A stretch of DNA of 64,000 bases. It comes from Candidatus Mesenet endosymbiont of Agriotes lineatus. Lineage in GTDB: Bacteria > Pseudomonadota > Alphaproteobacteria > Rickettsiales > Anaplasmataceae. This document shows positions 9,116-19,093 of this stretch, one piece after another. The stretch spans positions 930,001-994,000 of the forward strand of contig NZ_OZ026454.1 of the NCBI RefSeq assembly GCF_964019585.1, in the 5' to 3' direction. Position 1 is the first letter of the stretch. Each line of letters begins with the position of its first letter. The position numbers were made by a program, and so were the translations under genes. The notes under the pieces were generated by a model that was not told the origin of the DNA, did not search any database, and saw only the letters and a program-made list of their open reading frames with translations.

Positions 9116-10411
9116 CTATTTACCCAATCCTAAATTAGACTGACCGTGTACCCTTCTAAATTTCATCTCAGATAGATCACCACCTGGGCCAGGCATATTT
9201 TCTTGGTTGAGATCTTTACCAACAGACTTATCATAGACTAAAAATCTATTTAATGAATTATCATCTCTTTGCTCTAATATAGAGCGTATGTAATCTGCTT
9301 GCTTATATGTCATAAATTCCTTTATTTGATCAGAATCTAGTTTGTCTAGCACTGCCCACACAGCCTCCATACAACCTTTTTCTACCCAACGTACCAATAG
9401 ATTTTTGTGAAAAAGGGCAGATTCATCCATCACTTCTTCATTTATTACAAGAGCACGATGACTGTCAAACCCTTCTTTTGTCCATATGTGCAGGAAAAGC
9501 TTTTCAGCTGCACCTACATAATGTCCTGAATAGTTTTGTATTTCTATAGAGTACAAACGAGTATGATAACAACCTTCTGAAATATCACTTGGTCTTAAAC
9601 AATCAAACAATTTCTGAAATTTATCAAAGTTCAGCATATCCACCATAATATTTAAAGATCCATAATGACGATTTTTTTCCAAATCTCTTTTCAAAAGCTC
9701 TGGATATCTATTAGGATTTATTTGGTTAAAGAAAAATTCAAATATATCAGGATAAATACGGAAATTACCTCCTACTGCATATACTGCATTTTTCATTAAG
9801 ACTTCATCCTTCTTTTGTGCACTCATTTCATCTCCAGGCAAAGATTTTATCTTATTCCAAAAGAACTCAACTGCTTGCACTTGTCTGCAATCTATAGCAC
9901 AGTCAAGCCCATACTCATATATATGACGACCTTTCAAATTTAGTCTAGAAGTATAGCCACCAACAAAATGTGACCAAAACTCCCCTAAAGCACCTTCTCC
10001 GAAACACCCAATTAAATGCTCATACTCTAATAAGCTACTTTTACCTTGAGATAATAATTCTTCCTTTCTTTCCTCAAACAAAGCTCTCACATCCTCTTCT
10101 AAGCAACACTCACATGCAATTTTGTACCTTTTCGCATCAGTAAACGGGTTATCTGAGTCTGGTGGCAAAATAAGTTTCTTACCTACCATTTGTCTATTGA
10201 GCTTCACTCCATGTAAATTATTAACTTTCTCCCAACATTCTTCATCAGACAATACTTGTGCAATAAAATTATGTTGTTTTTTGCCACCTCTTTGATGCAA
10301 ATGCCAATTTACATAACACCAACGTTCAATTTGAAGAAGTTTAGATGCTCTATAAGGATCATCTTCTCTAATACAAGAAAATAAAACCTCTGCAATATCT
10401 CCACGGTCCAT
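9116..10411 (-). CDS. cifA: Cytoplasmic incompatibility factor CifA
   Basis: The 431-residue protein matches CifA across its length when compared with the remembered wMel CidA sequence: IERWCYVNW corresponds to IKRWVGVL, LSDEECWEKV to FQDEGCWSGV, DNPFTDAKRYKIACECC to DNPLRKYEMACSYC, and the tail MPGPGGD...RRVHGQS to PPGPVGDG...RSKAHGS. CifA is the rescue factor and contributes to inducing incompatibility together with CifB. ATG at 10411 has a strong ribosome site (AAAGGAGG, seven bases upstream). cifB follows after 28 bases, so the two are very likely co-transcribed. No enzymatic motif is visible. The nearby 16-base inverted repeat at 10452-10467 could be an operator. Confidence 0.9.
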   Translation of the reverse strand: MDRGDIAEVLFSCIREDDPYRASKLLQIERWCYVNWHLHQRGGKKQHNFIAQVLSDEECWEKVNNLHGVKLNRQMVGKKLILPPDSDNPFTDAKRYKIACECCLEEDVRALFEERKEELLSQGKSSLLEYEHLIGCFGEGALGEFWSHFVGGYTSRLNLKGRHIYEYGLDCAIDCRQVQAVEFFWNKIKSLPGDEMSAQKKDEVLMKNAVYAVGGNFRIYPDIFEFFFNQINPNRYPELLKRDLEKNRHYGSLNIMVDMLNFDKFQKLFDCLRPSDISEGCYHTRLYSIEIQNYSGHYVGAAEKLFLHIWTKEGFDSHRALVINEEVMDESALFHKNLLVRWVEKGCMEAVWAVLDKLDSDQIKEFMTYKQADYIRSILEQRDDNSLNRFLVYDKSVGKDLNQENMPGPGGDLSEMKFRRVHGQSNLGLGK

Positions 10412-11192
10412 AATTACCTCCTTTAAAATGAATATTAAAAATATAATTTTGTTTATGTTAGCATAAATTTGAAAAGGCCATACTAATTTTAATATAGTGA
10501 AGTACTTTTATAACAACATGTAAACCAATTTAGATGAAAAAAATTGCCTAATTTTACTTTAGAAAAGAAAAAGCAACACAAGACATTTAGAATGTATCAT
10601 AGCATAATTTAAAAGAAGCTTGATTATATATTTTGATTAAAGTTAGCGCTGAGCATAAATGTTATATTTACCGAACTTTACCTGTTATTACTCTCCTCTT
10701 TCTCTGAAGGGTAAGTACCTTCATTACTTTATACTATTACTAGAATATACTACTATAACCCATTTTACAGTATTAAAGGGCGAAACAGAGAGCAAGTTTT
10801 GAGAAACTGGAATGGTCCACCATAGCAACTTATATGAACTTTTCTCTATTCTAATTTTAGCATAATCTTAAACCTGCTACAGCAGCCTATTCTACCTTAC
10901 ATACATGTATACCTTTGTATCTAATTATGCTATAAAATAATCCCCTGTTTCACTTTCCACAATGTAGCTTTTTAAGCCTTTTTTCTCTAAAACATGGGTA
11001 CCTTTTTGTAGTTTTGAGAGTAAATTTGGATTTTGGTTGGTGCTGGGGAGTGACGTATTTTTTACAAACTTATTAGTTTATCTGACCTCACTATAGGTAA
11101 AGAAAATCTTATGATCTCTTTTAAAAATTGAACAATTTACTTTATAAAATTAAGGTTTAATAATATACTTAATTAATATGTTGAGGTGGATA
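10412..11192. other. Divergent intergenic region between cifA and the lipase gene
   Basis: This stretch of about 780 bases holds no credible ORF. Nearest cifA is a short inverted repeat (TTTATG-TTAG-CATAAA, 10452-10467), about 40 bases before the cifA start. I see no convincing -35/-10 pair, tRNA or recognisable mobile-element end in the rest. Confidence 0.5.
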
Positions 11193-12041
11193 ATGAGTGA
11201 AGATTCAATAGAAGATAAAAAATCTATTGGGGATGAATTGCAGCACTATTCTGCAGAATCTGAAGATAGCTTAGGTAGCTTTGAATGGATTAATTCTCCT
11301 GACCCAGACGAAATACAAATTGCAGGGTTCAACAAAAAGAAATTATTAGAAATGAGTCATTTTTGCAAAATAACTTATGGTAATAATGACTCAAAGTTAT
11401 CCCAATCGGGATATAGAACTAAAGCTAAATTTATTGATGAAGAGTACAATATTATTCCATTCTACTACACTAATGGAACATTAGCTGGCTTTGTCTTTAC
11501 AAAGGATGAAGAGATAACTATAGCTTATCGTGGTACTCAATATCCTGCTGATATTATAACTGATATGTGTGTAATGTTAACTCCTTTTGAGTTCCTGCCT
11601 GAAGGTGGAAGAGCACATTATGGTTTTTATTCCTCATTTCATGACTCGTTTGATAACAAGGTGGGCAGTCTTTCCCATGTTTTAGAAACTCATGCTAATG
11701 AGAAAAAACTAGCAATTAAAGATTTTAAGTTCTATCTTACAGGTCATAGCATGGGAGGAGCTATAGCTAAAATAGCTGCTTTATTTTTGAATAAGAAACT
11801 GGGTGTTCAAGATCTTCATGTTGCAACCTTTGCTGACCCAAGAGTCTTTGATCTTACTGCTAGTCAAATTTACAATAAAGCTCTTCCAAATAAGACTGTC
11901 AGAGTGGTTCAACATAGATACGATCCAGTGCCAGCAGTAGCACCTGGTTTTTTAGGTTATGTTCATGTAGGGGAACAATTAAGAATATCTGTAATTCCAG
12001 AATATACTATTCATAAAATAGATGGTTATCATCAACGATAA
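11193..12041 (+). CDS. Class 3 (alpha/beta hydrolase) lipase
   Basis: The 282-residue product has the fungal-type class 3 lipase pattern: AYRGTQYPADIITD near the oxyanion region, the nucleophile elbow GHSMGG with Ser186, Asp244 in YDPVP, the typical YVHVGEQL strand, and a His (274, in IHKIDGY) spaced as in the family. It probably hydrolyses an acyl ester or phospholipid; the substrate is unknown. The start at 11193 is preferred over the ATG at 11178 because GAGGTGG (11183-11189) sits directly in front of it. There is no signal peptide. The gene sits beside the cif pair. An open frame continuing downstream in the -1 register (from 12017) suggests that the lipase was once, or still is, the N-terminal part of a longer protein. 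Confidence 0.8.
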   Translation: MSEDSIEDKKSIGDELQHYSAESEDSLGSFEWINSPDPDEIQIAGFNKKKLLEMSHFCKITYGNNDSKLSQSGYRTKAKFIDEEYNIIPFYYTNGTLAGFVFTKDEEITIAYRGTQYPADIITDMCVMLTPFEFLPEGGRAHYGFYSSFHDSFDNKVGSLSHVLETHANEKKLAIKDFKFYLTGHSMGGAIAKIAALFLNKKLGVQDLHVATFADPRVFDLTASQIYNKALPNKTVRVVQHRYDPVPAVAPGFLGYVHVGEQLRISVIPEYTIHKIDGYHQR

Positions 12042-12100
12042 AAGAAAGTGATTTTCAACCTGATAATAGTGCATCTATCTTTTACTATCCTGTTAGATTA

Positions 12101-14281
12101 TTGATCCTAATTAACGATATAGTCTTAGGTAATAGTCAATACTACGCTGCTAACTTTATAAGATATTTTTTATATCAGGACACTCCATATGCATGCTTTA
12201 ACGCAATAAAAAATACTAACCATATGAGTGTAGTCCCAATTTCAACAATAACTTTTAACCCTTTAGGTCATAATATACAATTGAGAATGCCAATGATGCT
12301 GGAAGTACGTCAATCTCAATCTATTAGCATGATAAAAGGCAATAACTTTCAATTAGATAATAATGTATCTATCTTCTATTCCTCTGCTAAAATATTAACT
12401 CCAGTCAATAGTGCAGTTTTAGTAGGATTGTTTAATGGTACTGGTTTTAACGTTGATAGTCCTTTTAGAGGGAAAGTTGAATTTGTAATTCAAGACAGTA
12501 GCTTCAATCATAAAAATAAGGAAATAAAAGCTATACAAAACCTGAATTTAGTAGAGGAACCTGTAGAAAGTAATGTAATTCAAAACGGTGATCTAAATAA
12601 TAAAAGTTTAGAATTTGAAGCTGAAGATAGCAAGCTTGCATTTGATGAGGAACAACAAGCAATCAGTGTATTCTTTGATAAAGTTTTGCCACAGCTGATG
12701 AAATTTCAAAAATTTTATAGGGAATATAGTAAATCAATAATAAAAACACCTACTGAAAAAAGATTAATTGACAATTATAGAGAATTTATAACAAAGCACT
12801 CAGACATTAATCTAGGAAGAAGCGATGTAGCCAATTTTAAGACTATTTGTGCTCATGGTACTAATGCATGGACAGTGTTCTCAGCATTTGCATTCACTAA
12901 TTTACAGTTATTACCCAAATTTGCAATGAAAGTAAGGGGAGTACCTATAGGTGCAGGTGAATTAATATCTGAAAAAGAAAAAGCAAAGTTCAATAAATGG
13001 GTTTCTTATCCAAATACTATAAGCCAAAACTATGTATCAACTGTTTGGTTAGGATCTAAAGACTCAGCATTAGCAGAAGTATTTGATTATGCTGATAAAT
13101 CAACAGAATTATATAAACGTGGTTATGATAAGTTCAAAGAAAAGCTGTTAAAAAAATGTAAGGATCAGAGTGTAGTACAAGAATTGAAAGAGATTTTAAA
13201 ATCTGACTTAATGAGTAAGACATATGAAGCTTTATCCAGTATTCCAGTAGTGATTATTGGAGATGGAATTGGGGGAGTAGGAGTAGATTCAAGTATTAGT
13301 GGAGAAACTGGATATGAGAGAGTAAATATTAGAATAGTAGTAATTCCAAAAGTATTGCAAATATTCATTCAAAAGTTAATTGAAAAAATTAATCCTAAAA
13401 AATTTAAAGATGTAGCTTTGCTTACTATAGAAGAGTTAGTTGCTTTTGAAGATAATAGACCAAAAAAAAGAAAACCTACATGTTTTATAGAAGTAGGAGG
13501 ACCAAGAGGTAGATTAATTCCTATGGGTGTACATAAAAATACTTTTATACACGATTTTTTAAGTACATTTGGTGATAAGTTACCTTTTAGTATTTCTGAT
13601 AAATTTGATCGAGTGCCTATTGAAAGAACAACTTTAGAGAAAAAAGAAATTAAAGGTCAGCTTATAGCTAGCACTAGTAAAGCAGGTTATTACAAAGCTA
13701 ATCCTGACATTAATGTAACGTATGATGAAGAGGATAGTAGTTATCTAAACACTGAAGTAGCTAACAATTTGTGTCTCATTAACAAACAAGAGTCTGATAA
13801 AAAAGAAGATACACAACAACCTGAGATACAATCCTCAATAACAGAGGACTTTGATTCTACAGAAGATTTAAATGCCAAATCAATATCACATATAGAGCCA
13901 TCAATAACTGATGTAAGCAGCTCTACTATCGATGATGATTCCAAAATTGTGGATAGCAAAATAGTGAGCAGTAATCAGCAACAGAAAACCAGTACAACAA
14001 AAAAGGCTATGTATGCTACCATGATAGCTTCTCCATTCATAGCGGTAGGAGTTTACACTGCAGTAGCTTTATCAGCTGGAATAGTATCGTTTAACCATAT
14101 CATTGCTGCTGGTATTTTTGTTGATGTAGCAACTCTTGCAGTTATGTATTTTTTAATAGCGAAAGTTTGTAAAAAAGTTAATGAAGAAAAAGGTAAGGAT
14201 AAAAATATAAGTACATGTACTGCTCTTAAGAATGTCTTTACCCCTGAATGTTTTAAAAGCAGTGAAGCAGCAATTTCATGA
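12101..14281 (+). CDS. Large membrane-anchored protein of unknown function, possibly frameshifted from the upstream lipase
   Basis: The ORF has up to 726 residues from TTG at 12101, with no ribosome site. The frame is open from 12017 and overlaps the end of the lipase gene, so it looks like a continuation rather than an independent gene; the next ATG is near 12221. The translated upstream part (ESDFQPDNSASIFYPV) resembles a segment further in (GNNFQLDNNVSIFYSS), so an internal duplication straddles the frame break. The middle contains ICAHGTNAW and, later, GAGEL and SQNYVSTVW, faintly reminiscent of ADP-ribosyltransferase folds, but this is weak. The C-terminus has an acidic Ser/Thr-rich linker and two hydrophobic helices (about 14010-14165), then a basic tail. 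I cannot name a function. Confidence 0.6.
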   Translation: MILINDIVLGNSQYYAANFIRYFLYQDTPYACFNAIKNTNHMSVVPISTITFNPLGHNIQLRMPMMLEVRQSQSISMIKGNNFQLDNNVSIFYSSAKILTPVNSAVLVGLFNGTGFNVDSPFRGKVEFVIQDSSFNHKNKEIKAIQNLNLVEEPVESNVIQNGDLNNKSLEFEAEDSKLAFDEEQQAISVFFDKVLPQLMKFQKFYREYSKSIIKTPTEKRLIDNYREFITKHSDINLGRSDVANFKTICAHGTNAWTVFSAFAFTNLQLLPKFAMKVRGVPIGAGELISEKEKAKFNKWVSYPNTISQNYVSTVWLGSKDSALAEVFDYADKSTELYKRGYDKFKEKLLKKCKDQSVVQELKEILKSDLMSKTYEALSSIPVVIIGDGIGGVGVDSSISGETGYERVNIRIVVIPKVLQIFIQKLIEKINPKKFKDVALLTIEELVAFEDNRPKKRKPTCFIEVGGPRGRLIPMGVHKNTFIHDFLSTFGDKLPFSISDKFDRVPIERTTLEKKEIKGQLIASTSKAGYYKANPDINVTYDEEDSSYLNTEVANNLCLINKQESDKKEDTQQPEIQSSITEDFDSTEDLNAKSISHIEPSITDVSSSTIDDDSKIVDSKIVSSNQQQKTSTTKKAMYATMIASPFIAVGVYTAVALSAGIVSFNHIIAAGIFVDVATLAVMYFLIAKVCKKVNEEKGKDKNISTCTALKNVFTPECFKSSEAAIS

Positions 14282-14401
14282 TGTGACAAACATGAATTAA
14301 TTATGAATATAATTTAAATCTTTAACTTTAAAGAATGCCTTTCTATAGAGAAAGATGTACTATAAAGAAATTTGATGATTATGTAGTTTTGCAAATCAAA
14401 A

Positions 14402-14510
14402 GGGAGTGTTCCCCAAACTGGGTCAAAAACTCAACTAAATTTTCAATCTGTTAGGAAAGAAGGTATCAAAAAGCCCAATTTGGTATAGTCCAATTTTGTT
14501 CTATTTTTTT
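14402..14510 (-). mobile_element. IS630-family element end fragment
   Basis: This stretch is nearly the reverse complement of 48183-48295, including the terminal sequence tccccaaactgggtcaaaaa and the inner block ccaatttggtatagtccaat. It is the orphan right end of an IS630-type element whose transposase remnants lie at 17100 and 47280. Confidence 0.75.
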
Positions 14511-15280
14511 ATAGCACCAAGGCATTTGTAATTGGTTTTTTCCTGATTTCTATGGGATTGGTAGTATAAACCTAACCGGATCAGAATACTTAAAATAGCC
14601 AGTTTCCCAATTATTTTGCCATAGGATTCCCCATTTTTCTTCTAATTCAAGCATTCAGCTATTTCTCTATTTGAAGCCTTTCTTCAAATCATTCATTTTG
14701 CTGGATACATATTTTAATGAGTTCCTTATCTCATATACAATTGCACTTCTGCACTGGGAAATACACTGTTTATGGCTGTAGGAAAGCTTTTAATACACAA
14801 ATTCCACACTTTGAGATCATTCCCTAACTAAAACCTTCGCTTTCAGCTAGATAAAAACCTCTTTTTTTGATCTATGCCAAGTATATTATTTACTTACTTT
14901 AACTTTAAAAAATCATTGGGCAAGTAATTGCGCCACTCATTGGTAATATGTAATATTGCTGCTGCTGATATCTTATCGACTTGATAACTTTGCAAACATA
15001 CTAAGAATTTTTGCTTCGGATGTAAATTAGTCTGTCTTTTTTTGACTACCTGTGGCTCTATCTCGAGGCATTACAAGCTCAAATGAATCTGTATTTTGAA
15101 CTTTTCTACTTCCTCATTCTCATTTGTTCTAAACTTGCTTCTAGCAGCTTTTTGATTAATGGTGTCAGCACACCATCTCTTTCGGTTAGTTTCTCGTATA
15201 GATGACAGAATATTCTCTTCTAATTCTTTTTTTATACTATTTAAATATATTTATTCTCGATTTGACATTGTTTATTGAAC
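14511..15280 (-). pseudogene. Degraded IS256-family (mutator-type) transposase
   Basis: Reading the minus strand with several frame changes recovers IS256-family landmarks: DGVLTPLIKKLLEASLE near the N-terminus (about 15185) and YTTNPIE near the C-terminus (about 14570). Stops occur in every frame, so the gene is dead. The 3' part is abutted by an IS630 end fragment. Together with that fragment it accounts for the gap between the 12101 ORF and pccB. Confidence 0.65.
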
Positions 15281-15340
15281 ATTCTTGTGAAGACTTTAAT
15301 TTAAAGCTGGTTAGATTCATACAACCAAAGAAGTTATAGA

Positions 15341-16858
15341 TTAAATTGGTAAATTATCGTGCTTACGCCAGGGTTTATTAGTTTTTTTATTTTTGAGCAT
15401 CTCTAAGGAATTGTATAGACAACTTCTGGTATGACTTGGATAGATTATATCATCAATAAACCCACGTGATGCAGCAAGAAAAGGGTTGGCAAATTTTGTG
15501 CGATATTCTTGTACTAGTGATTTTATCTTGTTAGGATCTTTTTCTTGCCTAAAGATTATTTCTACCGCTCCTTCAGATCCCATAACAGCTATCTCTGCAT
15601 TAGGCCAAGCGTAGTTGATATCACCTCTTAAATGTTTTGAATTCATTACAATATAAGCACCACCATATGCTTTACGTGTTATCACGCTAATCTTTGGTAC
15701 TGTTGCTTCTGCATATGCGTAAAGCAATTTAGCACCATGTTTTATTATGCCATTATGTTCCTGATTTGTTCCTGGTAAGAAGCCTGGCACATCAATTAAG
15801 GTTATAATTGGAACGTTAAACGCATCACAAAAACGTATAAACCTCGCTGATTTACATGATGCATTTACATCTAAGCAACCTGCAAGCTGCATGGGTTGGT
15901 TTGCAACTATTCCTACAGTATTGCCTCCTATTCTACCAAACCCAATAATGATGTTGCGAGCAAAGTTAGGTTTTATCTCACAAAACACCCTCTCATCACA
16001 AATCTTTTCGATAAGTTCGTACATATCATACGGTACGTTGCAATTAGGTGGAATTAAGGTATTTAAGGAGTCGTCCATATAATCCACTGGATCTGAGGTT
16101 GGTCTAAAAATTGGAGATTTACTATTGTTGTCCGGTAAAAAGCTTAAAAACTGGCGTACTTGTATTAAAGCTTCAATATCATTTGTAAATACAAGATCAG
16201 CAATTCCTGTTTTACTTTCATGAATTTTTGCTCCACCTAAGTCTTTATAACTTACATCTTCATATGTGACTTTTTTTACAACGTCAGGTCCAGTGACAAA
16301 CATGTACGAAGTATCCTTAACCATGAAGACGAAATCAGTTAGAGCTGGAGAGTAAACTGCACCACCTGCACATGGGCCCATAATTAAAGATATTTGAGGT
16401 ATTATTCCCGATGCATCTACATTCCTTTGAAAAATTTCCCCATATCCTGATAAAGAGTCTGTCCCCTCTTGGATACGAGCACCACCTGAATCATTTAAAC
16501 CAATAATTGGAGCACGTACACTTAGAGCCTTGTCCATTATTTTACATATTTTATTTGCGTGCGTTTGACCTAAAGAACCGCCAAACACTGTAAAATCTTG
16601 GGCATAAGCAAAAACAGTTCTACCATTTATTTTACCACAACCAGTTATGACCCCATCTCCTGGGATTTTAGCCATGCCAAAATTTTCTGATCTATGCTCA
16701 GCAAATGCGTCGTATTCTTGAAAAGAATTTTTATCAAATAAGATACAAATTCTTTCCCTTGCTGTGAGTTTTCCTTTTTTATGTTGTGCTTCAATTTTTA
16801 GATCACCACCACTTTTTTGTGATTCATACCTTTTACCATCTAAAACACTGAAGCGCAT
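15341..16858 (-). CDS. pccB: Propionyl-CoA carboxylase beta chain
   Basis: This is the carboxyltransferase subunit that transfers CO2 from carboxybiotin to propionyl-CoA to give methylmalonyl-CoA. The protein carries the family features [48 protein letters not shown] and a C-terminal half with [20 protein letters not shown] and [10 protein letters not shown]. The open frame extends to an ATG at 16978, but the extra 40 residues look non-homologous and begin inside a small inverted-repeat element (16956-17051). I therefore place the start at the internal ATG 16858 ([14 protein letters not shown]), giving 505 residues, close to the usual size. No strong ribosome site marks either start. The alpha (biotin) subunit is not in the window. 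Confidence 0.88.
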   Translation of the reverse strand: MRFSVLDGKRYESQKSGGDLKIEAQHKKGKLTARERICILFDKNSFQEYDAFAEHRSENFGMAKIPGDGVITGCGKINGRTVFAYAQDFTVFGGSLGQTHANKICKIMDKALSVRAPIIGLNDSGGARIQEGTDSLSGYGEIFQRNVDASGIIPQISLIMGPCAGGAVYSPALTDFVFMVKDTSYMFVTGPDVVKKVTYEDVSYKDLGGAKIHESKTGIADLVFTNDIEALIQVRQFLSFLPDNNSKSPIFRPTSDPVDYMDDSLNTLIPPNCNVPYDMYELIEKICDERVFCEIKPNFARNIIIGFGRIGGNTVGIVANQPMQLAGCLDVNASCKSARFIRFCDAFNVPIITLIDVPGFLPGTNQEHNGIIKHGAKLLYAYAEATVPKISVITRKAYGGAYIVMNSKHLRGDINYAWPNAEIAVMGSEGAVEIIFRQEKDPNKIKSLVQEYRTKFANPFLAASRGFIDDIIYPSHTRSCLYNSLEMLKNKKTNKPWRKHDNLPI

Positions 16859-16955
16859 ATTTTTATAAAATAAACTATGGAAGTTTAGTGCATTAAAAAT
16901 TAAATGTATAGCTAATTTGGAAAATACTTTAAGACAATTTTTTTGCTGCTTTATC

Positions 16956-17051
16956 AATAGACTTCTTTCAAAATTCATGTAGGAGCTGAAAATTGTGAAT
17001 AGCAGCGATCAAATTAAATCTCAATCCAAAACGTTTTCAAAGAAGTCTATT
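16956..17051. mobile_element. 96-bp inverted-repeat (MITE-like) element at the pccB 5' end
   Basis: aatagacttcttt (16956-16968) is exactly complementary to aaagaagtctatt (17039-17051). The left part resembles the block at 17898-17990, which begins aatagacctctttcggaact. No coding capacity is seen, so this is probably a solo end or an internally deleted derivative of an insertion sequence. Confidence 0.6.
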
Positions 17052-17099
17052 TTCAACATTGATTTTAGCTCCAATGTAATAGAAAAACTGTGACAACCT

Positions 17100-17830
17100 T
17101 TTATAGCCCATCCACTAAAGGTGATAAAATAAAGATTTAGGATGGTTGATGCCAGAGTTATGATTTAAGGAAAAAGGCAATTGGATGAAGGAGAAAGTAG
17201 GTTGGTCAGAGGTTTAAGATAGAACTCTGTATGAATGGCAGCAAAGACGTAAGGAAACAGGGGATTTTTAGTCATTGGAACTATAATCATAAAATTACCG
17301 GCTGAATTTGTGAAGGTACTATCGGAAATGGCTAAGTTTTAGGGTAATATTAATTTTCGAACAATACATAGAGCACTTAAAAAGATTGGATTTGTGCGTA
17401 ACAAAAGACCTACGGATACGAAGAAAGAGATGAAATTTAAAGAAATTATAGCAACCTAAAAGTCTGGTATGAATCAATAATACAGAACTTATGGATATTG
17501 CCAGAAATGCTTTAAAATCTGGAAAAAAGAGTCAGAGTATTAGTATGTTCTGAATAATGGGAAAATAATTGCTCCTATGACCTTCGAAGTGATACAGAGG
17601 TTTTTAACTTTAACAATTTTTAACACTAGCCTGGTCAAACATTGACATTTCCATAAATCTAAAAAAATCAGTGAATTTGCTAAGGCACTGAAATCTTCCA
17701 CCCTGACTTTAATAAACTCATTGGTTAAAAACAGAGCCAGGAAGAACATCCCTCTGTTCAAGTCATATTTTGCTTTCTTATGAATTCTTCTGTGGGAAAT
17801 GCTATACGATAAACATGTGACGTAATCTTA
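17100..17830 (+). pseudogene. Degraded IS630-family transposase, copy 1
   Basis: The 5' half closely matches 47490-47640 (aagatttaggatggttgatg, then gcaattggatgaaggagaaa). The downstream half gives shattered transposase pieces such as HKSKKISEFAKAL, which parallels HKSKKS in the copy near 48070. Stops and frame changes are frequent. No intact terminal repeat was identified. Confidence 0.7.
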
Positions 17831-17897
17831 AATATTTTTGAACCTAATTTTCTACTCTCATTCTAAACAATTTCTGTTATGCTCTTTCTGCTCTGAA

Positions 17898-17990
17898 TTA
17901 ATAGACCTCTTTCGGAACTCATATAGAAAGTTCCCAGTTGTAAATACCAGCTATCAAATTGAATCTCAGAGCAAAACGTTTCCTTCGGTT
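17898..17990. mobile_element. Insertion-sequence end fragment related to the 16956 element
   Basis: The block beginning aatagacctctttcggaact and ending near caaaacgtttcc is similar throughout to 16956-17036. Its right inverted arm is poorly preserved, so it appears to be a truncated copy. Confidence 0.5.
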
Positions 17991-18011
17991 TCTGTAACGA
18001 TTAGCTATTTT

Positions 18012-18410
18012 TTTATGTAGTTAGCTTCAGCTTTAGTATTAGATCTACTTTAGTTTATTTATAAACACAGCTCTCACAGTACGTTTGATTTCACGTAGTA
18101 TTTTGTACTAAATACAGATATTTACAGGTGAAATAGCAGTAGAGAAATGTGCTACAAATTACGTAGATATTGTAACTGACCATCTACATATTCTATGCCA
18201 CCCACTATCCAACAATATATTAAAAAGCTATTCCAAGAATTTGAACAATTAAAAAAAAGATATTTGGGCTGTTACTGTTGGTAATGTAAATTCTACAGAT
18301 GTACAGCAATATATTGAAGAGCAAGAAGTTCATATTTAACATCTCTGAGTTTTAAAACTTACTTTATAAGCTTTAACTCATACCACCAGCTTTAGCTGGT
18401 TGTAATTGAT
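18012..18410 (+). mobile_element. IS200/IS605-type element remnant, copy 1
   Basis: This 399-base block recurs in the same orientation at 48416-48814 with only two mismatches noticed (18020 and one in ttcacgtag). Frames within it recover TnpA-like pieces: TDHLHILC with an HUH-type His pair, QEFEQLKKRYLG, and GNVNSTDVQQYIEEQE followed by a stop. The frame is broken between the last two, so it is inactive. It finishes with a small hairpin (accagctttagctggt), as expected for an IS200/IS605 right end. Confidence 0.75.
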
Positions 18411-18960
18411 ATTGCTTAATCTTTGGAACTACTGAAGTTAGAGAGACCTTCATCGCTGTTTGCAAGCACTTAAAGATGACAAGTGGCAACACGTTTGGAA
18501 AACAAAAATATTTTGTAAACAATTGAGGTAATAGACATGCAAGTTGTTGCCTTAGAGAAAGAAATTGATGAGCATATTGATAACTCCTTAACAATGTAAC
18601 AGAAGACTGTAAAAGGTGTAGTACATATTACTGCTGTTGCTATTATCTCAGAAATGCCTCTAGTTAATAATTTTACTAATGCCAAACAATTTACAGCCTT
18701 TTCTGGTTTAAATCCACTGTGTTACCAATCAGTGTAAGAAAAAGAAAAGAAATGTAAATAGGATCTGAGCGTATCCGCAAGGCTCTTTATATGCCAGCCA
18801 TAGTAGTTAAGAATCATAATTCTCACTTTAAAAAGTTCTGCCGATGTTTAACAAACAAAGGAAAATGTCCAATGGTCATAATTATTGCGTTAATGAGAAA
18901 ATTAATGCATATATCCCTTGGTATTTTCAAAAACAATCAGCCGTTTAATTATAATGTAGT
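18411..18960 (+). pseudogene. Degraded IS110-family transposase, C-terminal part
   Basis: The plus strand encodes LEKEIDEHIDNSL, then GVVHITAVAIISEMPL, AKQFTAFSGLNP and, after a frame change, GSERIRKALYMPA. This is the order seen in the Transposase_20 domain of IS110-family enzymes. Internal stops (for example TAA just after NSLTM) show it is dead. It is joined directly to the IS605 remnant, so one element probably inserted into the other. Confidence 0.7.
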
Positions 18961-19093
18961 GACATGATCTGTTGACATCAATGACAGTATCTTTTCACAG
19001 TTTTGAGAAAAAAGTGAATATCCCAACTTGTAATTGACATTAATCTAACTTTCTACTTACCTAGTGTAAAGTTTTTTAAATAATGTAGGGGCC

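Noticed and set aside
10412..11177. tRNA or small RNA gene in the cif upstream region
   Set aside because: I saw no cloverleaf arms or TTCGA-type loop, and no strong terminator.
16859..16978. 40-residue N-terminal extension of PccB
   Set aside because: It starts inside an inverted-repeat element and lacks family similarity; the internal ATG 16858 gives the usual length.
18373..18685. Two overlapping minus-strand ORFs of about 70 codons
   Set aside because: The plus strand there encodes recognisable IS110 transposase pieces; these are shadows.
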